Assembly (NCBI RefSeq): GCF_900177245.1
Contig: NZ_FXBM01000002.1
Location: 1,054,001 to 1,118,000 of the forward strand
Direction of reading: 5' to 3'
Length of the DNA stretch: 64,000 bases
Origin: Rathayibacter oskolensis
Lineage (GTDB): Bacteria; Actinomycetota; Actinomycetes; Actinomycetales; Microbacteriaceae
Numbering within the stretch: position 1 is the first letter of the stretch; each line of letters starts with the position of its first letter. The notes beneath the pieces were generated by a model. The model worked only from the letters and a program-made list of their open reading frames with translations. It did no database searches and had not been told where the DNA came from. The translations under genes and the position numbers were made by a program. Below, in pieces: positions 16,601-24,644 of this stretch.

Positions 16601-16861
16601 CGCGAGGTCGAGCAGCCGCGGTTCGGCGAGGACGAGCTCGAGCGGCTGCGGGAGCGCGTGCGCGCGGCGGCGGCGGGGATGGCGGCGGCCGAGTTCTCCG
16701 GACTCCTCGACGCGGTGCCCTTCTCGCCGGGCGACGCGCTGCGCTACCGGATCCACGCCGTCCCGGAGGTGTCGGGCGACGGCCTCCTGAGGCTCGACGA
16801 CCCCGACGCTCCTGACGACGACGACGAACCCGCTGCCGCCGATGAGGAGGCCTCCCCGTGA
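13634..16861 (+). CDS. adnA: AdnA-like UvrD/Rep-family helicase-nuclease subunit
   Basis: A 1075-aa protein with an N-terminal SF1 motor and a C-terminal RecB-like nuclease. Walker A GAPGSGKT is at residues 46-53, Walker B reads VVVDDMQE, and an AFGDPDVA motif III follows. Near residues 915-935 the nuclease shows GSIDRVE and VDLKTG with a downstream Gln in HAQLGSYQL. With AdnB it forms the actinobacterial motor-nuclease that resects DNA double-strand breaks, as studied in mycobacteria. Its Walker B (VDDMQE rather than DEYQD) is less canonical than that of AdnB, consistent with a secondary motor. The GTGA junction overlaps adnB by 4 nt. Confidence 0.88.
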   Translation: MSAPGSPAAPSAATAEGSAEPAGATLDASQRAVLELPDGRSAAVLGAPGSGKTTTIVELVAERVLERGYPPESVVVLAASRTAATALRDVLALRLDVPTLGPLARTATSLAFEAVTASAKELGLQRPTLLTGGEQDAILSELIEGHLEEGTGPRWPEEFAPEVLRLRAFRTELREFGMRATEHGLDSTAVRALAIDADRGEWAAAAAVLDEFRDVVDWMAPETGTRLDAAEFAAFAAEAVRGGGGGERIAGLRLVVVDDMQEASESTVVLLRALAERGVSVIAFGDPDVATSAYRGAASDTLGRFASSIGVADALTLVLGRVHRHDAGLRALVAAATQRIGTAAAGRQRAVATEPDAEGAPEPVLVLHAPTPAREAATIARLLRERRLRDGVPWRRMAVVVRSGAAVQPLVKALAVAEVPTRSVLAGRALRDDHAARALLVLVGAAIGERPLDAELAAELLLGPFGGVDRLGLRRLRLALRAEELAAGGIRASNPLLVEALAAPGRFATIDSAPARQAERLALALDRVRRLHDENGSIEELLWSAWESSRVAASWRELSFGTGLTAAEANRNLDGVVALFSAARRFVERATGESAGGFVTEILEAEVPEDSLAPRSVEDAVLIGTPSSVVGLEFDVVVIARLQDGVWPNLRQRGSLLDPDGLVRAARGEGALPLDARKATLDDELRMFALAASRARRQLVLSAVAGDDETPSLFFRLSPPDAPRLDAASAVPLTLRGAVAGLRRTATTPGSPEAPAAIRALRALTLAEVAGADPSSWYGVLEPSTTEPLVDLDDPERPVSVSPSRLEAFEKSPLDWFVDAVSGSTTSTAMGVGTLVHWVLENAADPDAEALWSALESRWPELVFESPWLGERQRRTTRRLVEGLAEYLADFERAGSVVLGREQQFEIEVPPARVRGSIDRVERASDGSVTIVDLKTGRSTPRQADIADHAQLGSYQLAVASGAIEAAGSAAEGGAKLLFVARGVRGRLYREVEQPRFGEDELERLRERVRAAAAGMAAAEFSGLLDAVPFSPGDALRYRIHAVPEVSGDGLLRLDDPDAPDDDDEPAAADEEASP

Positions 16862-19800
16862 TCGACGCCCTGACCATCGCCGAGCGCCTCGAGCTGCGCC
16901 CGCCCACGGCCGAGCAGCGCGCCGTGATCGAAGCCCCGCTCGCCCCCGCGCTCGTGGTCGCGGGGGCCGGCAGCGGCAAGACCGAGACGATGGCGAACCG
17001 CGTGCTGTGGCTGCTCGCCAACGGGCTCGCCGCACCGTCCGAGGTGCTCGGGCTGACGTTCACCCGCAAGGCCGCCGCCGAGCTCGGCGAGCGGATCGGG
17101 CGCCGCATCGACCAGCTCGGCGCCGCCGGGCTGCTGCCCCTCGCGGAGGGCCAGACCGAGCCCGACCCGTTCGAGGCCGCGACCGTCTCCACCTACAACG
17201 CCTTCGCCAACACGATCTTCCGCGACAACGCGGCGCTCATCGGCCGCGAGGGCGACGCGACCGTCCTCTCGGAGGCGTCCGCCTGGCATCTCGCGCGAGG
17301 AGTCGTCGCCGACACCGCCGACCCGCGGATCCTCGAGGTCGAGGCGGGCATCGACCGACTGACCGACCTCACCGTCTCGCTCGCGCACGACCTCGCCGAC
17401 AACCTCGCCGACCCGGCGGAGGTCTCGGCCTTCGCCGAGGACTTCCTCCGGCTCGGCGAACTGCCGCGCGGTTCGAGCGGCTCCGGGATGTACCGCGACC
17501 TCGAGAAGGCGCTGCAGTCGGTCGGCGCGCTGCCGGTGCTGACGGCGCTCGCCGAGCGGTTCCAGGAGGCGAAGGCCGAGCGCGGCTTCGTCGAGTTCTC
17601 GGACCAGGTCGCCCTCGCGCTGAGCATCCTCGAGCGCGTCCCGCGGATCGTCGACGAGCACCGCGCCCGCTACCGCGTCGTCCTGCTGGACGAGTACCAG
17701 GACACCTCGGTGCTGCAGACCCGCCTGCTCGCCCGGCTCTTCGAGGGTCAGGGAGTGATGGCCGTCGGCGATCCGCATCAGTCCATCTACGGCTGGCGGG
17801 GGGCCAGCGCCGAGGGCCTCGGTCGGTTCGCCGTCGACTTCGGCTCCGCGTCGCGCTTCTCGCTCTCGACGAGCTGGCGCAACGGCCACGGGATCCTCGC
17901 CGCGGCGAACGCCGTCGTCGCTCCGCTCGCGGTGGGCGGTGCCGTGCCGGTCGACCGGCTCGCCGCCGGACCGGGAGCGAGCGGGCACCCCGTCGAGCTG
18001 ACCTTCCCCGAGACCATCGACGAGGAGGCCGACGACGTCGCCCGCTGGTTCGCCGGCCGCATCGCCGAGAGCGAGGAGCCCCCGTCGGCCGCGGCGCTGT
18101 TCCGGGTGCGCGCGCACATGGACCGCTTCGCCGCCGCCCTCTCCCGGCACGGCGTCCGCTACCACATCCTGGGCATCGGCGGCCTGCTGCGTCAGCCCGA
18201 GATCGCCGATCTCGTCGCGGCGCTCACCGTCGTCGAGGACCCGGCGGCGGGCAGCGAGCTCGTCCGCCTCCTGGCCGGCGCGCGCTGGCGGATCGGCGTG
18301 CGCGACCTGCGCGCGCTGCGCGACCTCTCCTCCTGGCTCGCCTCGCGCGACCACGCCCACCGGCTGCTGCCCGAGGAGGTCCGCGAGCGGATGCGCGCCT
18401 CCGTCACCGAGGGCGAGGGCGGGTCGATCGTCGAGGCTCTCGACTTCATCGCCTCGCGGAGGCCGGGGGAGGACGGCCGGATCGACCACTCGGCCCTCTC
18501 CGGTTTCAGCGACGAGGGGCTCCGGCGCCTCCGCGACGCGGGTGACCTGTTCGCGCGCCTCCGGGCCCGCGCCGGCCTCGATCTGCTCGACTTCGTCACC
18601 CTCGTCGAGCAGGAGCTCGGCCTCGACATCGAGGTGGAGGCGAACGAGACTCGAGGCGACGGCCGCGCGAACCTCGAGGCGTTCCGCGAGGCGGTGGCCG
18701 GCTATCTGCAGACCGACGACCGCGGCGCCGGGACGGGGTCGTCCCTGCGCGGTTTCCTCCGGTGGCTGGTCCTGGCCGACAAGCGCGACGGTCTCGCCCC
18801 CCGACCGGAGGATCCCGAGCCCGGTACCGTCCAGCTGCTCACCATCCACGGTTCGAAGGGACTCGAATGGGATCTCGTGGCGGTTCCGCGCCTGGTCGAC
18901 GGAGAGCTCCCCGGTACTCCGATCGAGGGCTTCCGCGGCTGGGTCCGCCTCGGCGCCATGCCCTACGCGTTCCGCGGCGACGCCGCTGAGCTGCCCGACC
19001 TCGCCTGGCGGTCGTGCGAGACGCAGAAGGAGTTCGTCGACGCGATGGTCGACTTCGGCGACACCCTCCGCGAGCGCAACGAGTCGGAGGAGCGCCGGCT
19101 CGCCTACGTCGCCGTCACCCGCGCCCGTCACCGCCTGCTCCTGAGCGGCTCGTGGTGGGCGGGCCAGACGAAGCCGAGGGGGCCGGGGGTGTTCCTCCGC
19201 GACCTCGCCGAGGCCGGAACGATCCCGGAGCTCCCGGCGGAGCCGCAGAACCTCGAGAACCCCCTCGAGCAGGCTCCCCGCACCTTCCGCTGGCCGCACG
19301 ACCCCCTCGGCACCCGGGGCGACCGCGTGCGAGCGGCGGCCGAGCGCGTCGCGGTCGCCGAGCCCGCCCTCCTCGGCGCCCGCGGCGACGACATCCGCCT
19401 CCTGCTGGCCGAGCGGGCGGTGCGGATGAGCGGCGGCGAGCGCGTCGCCCTCCCGACCAGGATCCCCGCCTCGCGGTTCAAGGACATCGTGAGCAGCCCG
19501 GCCGAAGTGACCGCGCAGCTGCGCCGGCCGATGCCCGAGCGGCCCTACCGGCAGACCCGCCTCGGCACGACCTTCCACTCCTGGGTAGAGAACCGGTTCG
19601 GCGTCCAGGGCGCGACCGAAGCGGTCGACACCTTCCCCGATGAGCTCGACGACGCGGGCGACTCCGCCCCCGAGCAGGAGGCTCTCGCGCGCCTGATCGA
19701 GACCTTCGAGCGCTCGGAGTGGGCCGATCGGCGCCCGGAGGCCGTCGAGATCGAGATCCACCTGCAGCTCGCCGGTCACGTCGTCGTCTGCAAGCTCGAC

Positions 19801-20070
19801 GCCGTCTACCCGGCGGGCGACGGCTACCAGATCGTGGACTGGAAGACCGGGCGCGTGCCGAAGGACGCGGCCGACCTCGAGCTGAAGCAGTTCCAGCTCG
19901 CGCTCTACCGCCTGGCCTTCTCGCACTGGAGGGGCGTCCCGCTCGAGAGCGTCGACGCCGTCTTCTACTTCGTCGCCGACGACCTCGTGCTGCGCCCGGA
20001 GCGGTTCTACTCCGAGCGGGAGCTCTCGGAGTCGCTGTCCTCGGCGACGGGAGCGAGCCCGCGGCCGTGA
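16858..20070 (+). CDS. adnB: AdnB-like UvrD/Rep-family helicase-nuclease subunit
   Basis: A 1070-aa SF1A helicase with nuclease domain. Walker A VAGAGSGKT is near residues 34-42, TFTRKAA follows, Walker B reads VVLLDEYQDTS, and GDPHQSIYGWRGA and the late AYVAVTRAR motif are intact. The RecB-family nuclease lies near 975-1005, with CKLDAVYP, VDWKTG and a Gln in LKQFQLALY. In the mycobacterial complex AdnB is the leading 3'-to-5' motor and cuts one strand; AdnA cuts the other. It starts at a GTG coupled to adnA. Its 3' end runs 64 bp into the 3' end of the opposite APH-fold gene. Confidence 0.9.
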   Translation: MIDALTIAERLELRPPTAEQRAVIEAPLAPALVVAGAGSGKTETMANRVLWLLANGLAAPSEVLGLTFTRKAAAELGERIGRRIDQLGAAGLLPLAEGQTEPDPFEAATVSTYNAFANTIFRDNAALIGREGDATVLSEASAWHLARGVVADTADPRILEVEAGIDRLTDLTVSLAHDLADNLADPAEVSAFAEDFLRLGELPRGSSGSGMYRDLEKALQSVGALPVLTALAERFQEAKAERGFVEFSDQVALALSILERVPRIVDEHRARYRVVLLDEYQDTSVLQTRLLARLFEGQGVMAVGDPHQSIYGWRGASAEGLGRFAVDFGSASRFSLSTSWRNGHGILAAANAVVAPLAVGGAVPVDRLAAGPGASGHPVELTFPETIDEEADDVARWFAGRIAESEEPPSAAALFRVRAHMDRFAAALSRHGVRYHILGIGGLLRQPEIADLVAALTVVEDPAAGSELVRLLAGARWRIGVRDLRALRDLSSWLASRDHAHRLLPEEVRERMRASVTEGEGGSIVEALDFIASRRPGEDGRIDHSALSGFSDEGLRRLRDAGDLFARLRARAGLDLLDFVTLVEQELGLDIEVEANETRGDGRANLEAFREAVAGYLQTDDRGAGTGSSLRGFLRWLVLADKRDGLAPRPEDPEPGTVQLLTIHGSKGLEWDLVAVPRLVDGELPGTPIEGFRGWVRLGAMPYAFRGDAAELPDLAWRSCETQKEFVDAMVDFGDTLRERNESEERRLAYVAVTRARHRLLLSGSWWAGQTKPRGPGVFLRDLAEAGTIPELPAEPQNLENPLEQAPRTFRWPHDPLGTRGDRVRAAAERVAVAEPALLGARGDDIRLLLAERAVRMSGGERVALPTRIPASRFKDIVSSPAEVTAQLRRPMPERPYRQTRLGTTFHSWVENRFGVQGATEAVDTFPDELDDAGDSAPEQEALARLIETFERSEWADRRPEAVEIEIHLQLAGHVVVCKLDAVYPAGDGYQIVDWKTGRVPKDAADLELKQFQLALYRLAFSHWRGVPLESVDAVFYFVADDLVLRPERFYSERELSESLSSATGASPRP

Positions 20071-21074
20071 GCGGAGGAGCCGGTGCGAGCACCGGGGGTG
20101 CGGTTCAGCAGCTCCTCCACCTCCGAGACCTCGAGCACGGGGCCGGTGTCGGTCGACAGCGGGGCCGACAGATCGCCCAGAACGCTGTCGACGAGGGTGT
20201 CGAGCATGCCGACGGCGTCGTCGACGATCGAGGAGTCGTCCGTCTCGGTGCCGTGCAGGAGCCAGCGCGCGAGCTCGAGCTCGGCGTAGAGCTGAGCGCG
20301 CTGACGGATCGTGCGGTCGACGGCGCCCGCCCGCATCCGGGAGTAGGCCGACAGAGCCGTCCCGGAGCCCGGCGCGCTGAGGAGCCAGTGCAGATCGCGG
20401 GCGGGATCGCCCACGCGCAGGGCCGCCCAGCCGAGCACGGCGGTGACCACCTCTCCCGAGCGGAGGAAGGAGTCGGAGGTCATCGAGCCGTTCACGACCG
20501 TCGGGTCGAACTGCCACAGCGACTCGTCCGACGAGGCCGACTCCCAGCGCGCGACGAGCGCGGCCGGCACGTGACCGGTGTCGGCGGCGCGCTCGATGAC
20601 GGCGACCGTCTCGTTCACGCTGTCGCGGGCCGACGAGACGGGGAGTCCCGCCTCCTGGACGAACGAGGCCGGCAGGGAGTGGATAGCGCCGATCGCCCGC
20701 CCGACGGAGTCGGCGAGCCCGCTCGAGGCGGCCACATCGTCGATCAGCACGCGGTCGCCGTCGAGGTACTCGTAGACGACGGCGCGAGTGCCGTCGAAGG
20801 GCGCCTGGCCGACGCTGGCCTGCAGGTCGAACGGCAGGCGGCTGCGGATCCCGGCGGTCAGTGCGCGCAGCGCGACCAGATCACCGAGCTGCTCCTGCTC
20901 GGCGAGCGGCGAGGTGGGCACCCTCACGATCAACCGGGCCCCCTCGCGCGTCGTCAGGAGCGCCGAGTCGAAGTCGCCGTGCGTCGAGTGGGTGAACGGG
21001 CGCGCGGTGCGGACGTCGAGGCCTTCGACGGCCGAAGTGGCCAGCGCGGCTAGAGTGAGATGGGATCTGGCCAT
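20007..21074 (-). CDS. APH-fold phosphotransferase-like protein, catalytic residues lost
   Basis: A 355-aa aminoglycoside/macrolide phosphotransferase-fold protein. The N-lobe is recognisable (ARLIVRVPTSPLAEQEQL, AVVYEYLDGDRV). The catalytic loop, usually HGDLxxxN, reads VVNGSMTSDSF, so His, Asp and Asn are all replaced. The metal-binding segment, usually GVIDW, reads AVLGW with Gly for Asp. RVGDPARDLHWLL still marks the family. It is therefore probably a pseudokinase that binds rather than phosphorylates. The start at ATG 21074 is 7 nt after a TAACCT box. It converges on adnB with a 64-bp tail overlap. Confidence 0.8.
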   Translation of the reverse strand: MARSHLTLAALATSAVEGLDVRTARPFTHSTHGDFDSALLTTREGARLIVRVPTSPLAEQEQLGDLVALRALTAGIRSRLPFDLQASVGQAPFDGTRAVVYEYLDGDRVLIDDVAASSGLADSVGRAIGAIHSLPASFVQEAGLPVSSARDSVNETVAVIERAADTGHVPAALVARWESASSDESLWQFDPTVVNGSMTSDSFLRSGEVVTAVLGWAALRVGDPARDLHWLLSAPGSGTALSAYSRMRAGAVDRTIRQRAQLYAELELARWLLHGTETDDSSIVDDAVGMLDTLVDSVLGDLSAPLSTDTGPVLEVSEVEELLNRTPGARTGSSAHGRGLAPVAEDSDSESSRSE

Positions 21075-21081
21075 GGGTTCT

Positions 21082-21087
21082 AGGTTA
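21082..21087 (-). promoter_or_regulatory. TAACCT -10-like box of the APH-fold gene
   Basis: TAACCT on the minus strand ends 7 nt before the ATG at 21074, consistent with a leaderless transcript. Confidence 0.45.
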
Positions 21088-21203
21088 GGTCGCCCGGTGC
21101 CCGACCGGCCCGATCGCCACGCGCTGTCCCGCCGATGCCGGCCGACCGCGTGCCGTGGTCGAAAGAGGCGGATCCCGCCGACGCACCCCGAAAAGAGCCA
21201 CGC

Positions 21204-22151
21204 ATGTCCCTGCCCTTCGCCGACCGACTCCCGCTCTCGCGTCAGGCCGTCGACCGCGACTACCTGTCCCGGGCGCGCCCCGCGCTCTACGACGAGCTCC
21301 TCGGCGAGGAGACGACCCGGGTCCTGCCGCTCTGGAAGGACAGGGCGCTCGTCGACGGCGACCGCCTCGCTCTCCGCGGCGTCGAGGACGTGACGGCGGG
21401 GACCCTCCGGATCTACCTCGGGCGCACCACCGTGGACGCCGAGGGCGAGCCGGCGGGGACGCCGGTGATCGCCACCGTCCTCACCGACGCGGCCGCCGCC
21501 GAGCTCGAGCCCGATGAGGAGCGGTGGAGCGGCCTGCGCCCGATCGCCGAGAAGCTCAGCGACCGCGACGCCGGCCTCTTCACCGAGGCGCTCGCGATGG
21601 TCAACTGGCACGCCTCGCACGCGTACTCCCCGCGCAACGGCGACCCCACGGTCGTCGAGCAGGGCGGCTGGGTGCGCCGATCGCCCACCGACGGCAGCCA
21701 GGTCTTCCCCCGGACCGATCCCGCGATCATCGTCTGCGTCCTCGACGACGACGACCGCCTGCTGCTGGGCTCCAACGCGATGTGGGGGAACGACCGCTTC
21801 TCGCTCCTGGCCGGTTTCGTCGAACCCGGCGAGTCGCTCGAGGCGGCCGTGGTCCGCGAGATCTTCGAGGAGTCGGGGATGCGCGTCGTCGACCCGGTCT
21901 ACCTCGGCTCCCAGCCCTGGCCCTTCCCCGCGTCGCTCATGGTCGGCTTCACCGCCCGCCTCGCCGCCGGCCAGGCGCCCGCGGCGCTCAAGCCCGACGG
22001 CGAGGAGATCGTCGAGCTGCGCTGGTTCACCCGGCAGCAGCTGCACGACTCGCTGGAGTCGGTGCTGCTGCCCGGCCGCTCCTCCATCGCCCGCGCGATG
22101 ATCGAGGACTGGTACGGGGGCGAGCTGGAGAACGGTCCGATCCTCGCGTGA
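21204..22151 (+). CDS. nudC: NAD(+) diphosphatase, NudC-like Nudix hydrolase
   Basis: A 315-aa NudC-type hydrolase that splits NAD(H) to NMN and AMP and may remove NAD caps from RNA. The Nudix box from GFVEPGE to EESGM (about residues 203-225) is intact, and the NudC-specific SQPWPFPASLM follows it. FPRTDPAII precedes the box as in the family. The zinc ribbon between the N-domain and the Nudix fold has lost its four cysteines: the position of FCPRCG reads YSPRNG. The ATG at 21204 begins MSLPFADRLPLSRQ; only a weak AAAAGAG lies upstream. The GTGA junction couples it to uvrD2. Confidence 0.88.
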   Translation: MSLPFADRLPLSRQAVDRDYLSRARPALYDELLGEETTRVLPLWKDRALVDGDRLALRGVEDVTAGTLRIYLGRTTVDAEGEPAGTPVIATVLTDAAAAELEPDEERWSGLRPIAEKLSDRDAGLFTEALAMVNWHASHAYSPRNGDPTVVEQGGWVRRSPTDGSQVFPRTDPAIIVCVLDDDDRLLLGSNAMWGNDRFSLLAGFVEPGESLEAAVVREIFEESGMRVVDPVYLGSQPWPFPASLMVGFTARLAAGQAPAALKPDGEEIVELRWFTRQQLHDSLESVLLPGRSSIARAMIEDWYGGELENGPILA

Positions 22152-23863
22152 GCCTCCTCGACGGTCTCGACGAGGGGCAGCGCGAGGCGGCGGAGGCGCT
22201 CCTCGGGCCGGTCTGCATCCTCGCGGGCGCGGGCACCGGCAAGACCCGCACGATCACGCACCGGATCGCGCACGGAGTCGCGACGGGCGTCTACACCCCG
22301 GGCCGGGTGATGGCGCTCACCTTCACCAGCCGCTCGGCCGCCGAGCTGCGCACCCGGCTGCGCGTGCTCGGTGCGGGAGGCGTGCAGGCCCGCACCTTCC
22401 ATGCCGCGGCGCTCTCGCAGCTGAGCTACTTCTGGCCGCAGCTCGTCGGCGGCACGATGCCGCAGCTGCTCGACAACAAGGCGCGGCTGCTCGGGCACGC
22501 CGCCGAGCGCCTCCGGCTGAAGCTCGACACCGCGACGCTGCGCGACCTCTCGGCCGAGATCGAGTGGCGGAAGGTCTCTGCGCTCTCGCTCGAGCAGTAC
22601 GCCGTGGTCGCGAGGACCCGCGCTCTTCCCGGCCGGCTCACCCTCGAGCAGACCCTCGCGCTCGTCGACGAGTACGAGGGGCTGAAGGACCAGCGCCGCC
22701 AGATCGACTTCGAGGACGTCCTCCTGGTCGCGGCGGGGATGCTCGAGTCGGAGCCCGCGATGGCGATGCAGGTCCGCGAGCAGTACCGCTTCTTCGTCGT
22801 CGACGAGTACCAGGACGTGTCGCCGCTGCAGCAGCGGCTCCTCGAGCTGTGGCTGGGCGACCGGAGCGACCTCTGCGTGGTCGGCGACGCCAGCCAGACC
22901 ATCTACTCCTTCGCCGGGGCCCGAGCCGACTACCTCCTCGAGTTCCCGTCCCGCTGGCCGGCGGCGACGGTGGTCCGTCTCGAGGAGAACCACCGCTCGG
23001 CGCCTCCGATCGTGCAGACCGCCAACCGCCTGATGCGCGGCCGTCCCGGGGCGCTCTCGCTGCGCTCGGTCGTGACCGCCGACGCCCCCGAGCCCGCGAT
23101 CGACGGCTACCCCGACGACATCGCGGAGGCGCGGGGGATCGCCGCGCGCGTCGCCGCCGACATCGAGGCGGGCATCCGCCCCTCGGACATCGCGATCCTC
23201 TTCCGCACGAACGCGCAGTCGGCGGTCATCGAGCACGCCCTCGGCGAGCGGGGGGTCAGCGCGCACATGCGGGGAGGCAAGCGCTTCTTCGACCTGCCGG
23301 AGGTGAAGCAGGCGGTCATGCAGCTGCGCGCGGCCTCCGTCTCGATCTCGGGGGAGCCGCTCTTCAAGTCGGTCAGCGACGTGCTCCGCTCGCTCGGCTG
23401 GAGCGCCGAGCCCCCCTCGGCGGCCGGTGCGGTGCGCGACCGGTGGGAGTCGCTCGACACGCTCGCCCGCCTCGTCGACGAGGCGCCGGCCGAGTGGACC
23501 TTCAAGCAGTTCACCGACGACCTCCTGGTCCGTCAGCAGGGCCATCACGAGCCCGATCGCGCCGCGGTGACCCTCGCGACCCTCCACTCGGCGAAGGGAC
23601 TCGAGTGGGACTCGGTCCACCTGATGGGACTCGCCGAGGGCCTGCTCCCTCTCTCCTACGCGACCGGGCTCGAGGCGATCGACGAGGAGCGCCGCCTCCT
23701 CTACGTCGGCATCACCCGCGCGCGGCGGCGCCTGCGGCTGTCGTGGTCGGGCTCGACCGTCGGCCGGGCCGCGCGGAGGGAGCCGTCCCGCTTCCTCAGC
23801 GAGATCGATCGGGGAGACCTCGGCACGCGCAGTCGCGGTGCGGCTCCAGCGGCCGCTCGGTGA
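22148..23863 (+). CDS. ATP-dependent DNA helicase UvrD2-like
   Basis: A 571-aa SF1A helicase. Walker A AGAGTGKT is at residues 26-33, TFTSRSAAELRTR follows, Walker B VVDEYQDVSPLQQ lies near 218, and GDASQTIYSF, ATLHSAKGLEWD and YVGITRARRRL complete the set. Position directly after nudC and sequence fit mycobacterial UvrD2, a 3'-to-5' helicase, but the protein ends shortly after the last motor motif. The HRDC and tetracysteine extension of the mycobacterial enzyme is absent. GTG at 22148 overlaps the nudC stop by 4 nt. Its last 68 bp overlap the opposite cyclodehydratase-like gene. Confidence 0.88.
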   Translation: MSLLDGLDEGQREAAEALLGPVCILAGAGTGKTRTITHRIAHGVATGVYTPGRVMALTFTSRSAAELRTRLRVLGAGGVQARTFHAAALSQLSYFWPQLVGGTMPQLLDNKARLLGHAAERLRLKLDTATLRDLSAEIEWRKVSALSLEQYAVVARTRALPGRLTLEQTLALVDEYEGLKDQRRQIDFEDVLLVAAGMLESEPAMAMQVREQYRFFVVDEYQDVSPLQQRLLELWLGDRSDLCVVGDASQTIYSFAGARADYLLEFPSRWPAATVVRLEENHRSAPPIVQTANRLMRGRPGALSLRSVVTADAPEPAIDGYPDDIAEARGIAARVAADIEAGIRPSDIAILFRTNAQSAVIEHALGERGVSAHMRGGKRFFDLPEVKQAVMQLRAASVSISGEPLFKSVSDVLRSLGWSAEPPSAAGAVRDRWESLDTLARLVDEAPAEWTFKQFTDDLLVRQQGHHEPDRAAVTLATLHSAKGLEWDSVHLMGLAEGLLPLSYATGLEAIDEERRLLYVGITRARRRLRLSWSGSTVGRAARREPSRFLSEIDRGDLGTRSRGAAPAAAR

Positions 23864-24587
23864 ACGCTCCGGAGGCGTCGGCGTAGGTGCGCACGGCGCG
23901 GCTCAGTCCGGTCCAGCCCGCGAGCAGCCGGCGGAGCGCCGCGTCGGCTGCGGCGACCGCCATCGCCGCGCTCGCGAGCGGCGTCCGCGTCGAGGCGGTG
24001 GCGCCGAGCACCTGGATCACCAGTCGCGGCCAGTCGGGATCGAGATCGATTCGGTCGCGGTCGGCGCAGTGCAGGCAGGGGCCGTCGCCGGGCTCGACGA
24101 GCGGCCCCAGGCGCACGGCCTCGTCACCGAAGACCACCGGCAGGTGCGGCACGTCGGCCGCCAGCCAGTGCGCCGCGCGGGCGGGCGCGATCGCGAAGTC
24201 GGCGATGAGCACGGCGAGGTCCGGGAGGGAGTCGTCCGGCACCACCTCGCAGCCCTCGCCGCGCAGCAGCGTGCGCAGCGCGTCGGCGGTGGCTCCGACT
24301 CCCTCGACCGCGATTCGCGGCGGCACGGGAGGGGCGGGGTCGACGTTCCGCAGCAGCACGGGGCGCAGCGCCGCCAGCAGGTCGTCGACGCGGGAGTCGG
24401 AGGCGCCCGCCCTGGTCGCGATCAGCCGCGCCGTCCCGGCGCTCGTCCCCGCCCGCAGGGCGTGCAGCAGCAGCTCCTCCGCGTAGCCGACTCCGTCGAT
24501 GACCACGTGGGGATGGTCGAGGCCGACCTGCATCGCCGTCGCCGAGCGCCAGAGGAGGGGGAAGCGGGGATCGAGCCGGAGGACCAT
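23796..24587 (-). CDS. Cyclodehydratase-like / TOMM leader-binding-type protein
   Basis: A 263-aa protein resembling the bacteriocin-biosynthesis cyclodehydratase (C-protein/E1-like) domain. An N-terminal winged-helix-like half is followed by RLGPLVEPGDGPCLHCADRD and a terminal RDCACRG, so CxxC plus CxC would form the structural zinc site. In thiazole/oxazole peptide pathways such proteins hand the leader peptide to a YcaO partner. No YcaO, precursor peptide or oxidase is encoded here. From memory, homologues accompany uvrD2 and DUF2342 genes in many actinobacteria, so a conserved non-bacteriocin role is likely. The start is ATG 24587; the 3' end overlaps uvrD2. Confidence 0.65.
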   Translation of the reverse strand: MVLRLDPRFPLLWRSATAMQVGLDHPHVVIDGVGYAEELLLHALRAGTSAGTARLIATRAGASDSRVDDLLAALRPVLLRNVDPAPPVPPRIAVEGVGATADALRTLLRGEGCEVVPDDSLPDLAVLIADFAIAPARAAHWLAADVPHLPVVFGDEAVRLGPLVEPGDGPCLHCADRDRIDLDPDWPRLVIQVLGATASTRTPLASAAMAVAAADAALRRLLAGWTGLSRAVRTYADASGAFTERPLEPHRDCACRGLPDRSR

Positions 24588-24644
24588 CGGACGATCATGG
24601 CCCCGGCGGTCCGAGGGCCGTCGGAGTTGTCCACAGGCCCCGGA

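Noticed and set aside
13418-17035. A 1205-codon frame antisense to adnA
   Set aside because: It is a shadow of adnA with no domain, no plausible start and repetitive composition. The same applies to the frames antisense to adnB (16744-20517) and across uvrD2 to the Lon-like gene (23838-27458).
23796-24587. A complete bacteriocin (TOMM) biosynthetic cluster
   Set aside because: Only the cyclodehydratase-like protein is present. No YcaO, flavin oxidase, precursor peptide or dedicated transporter flanks it.
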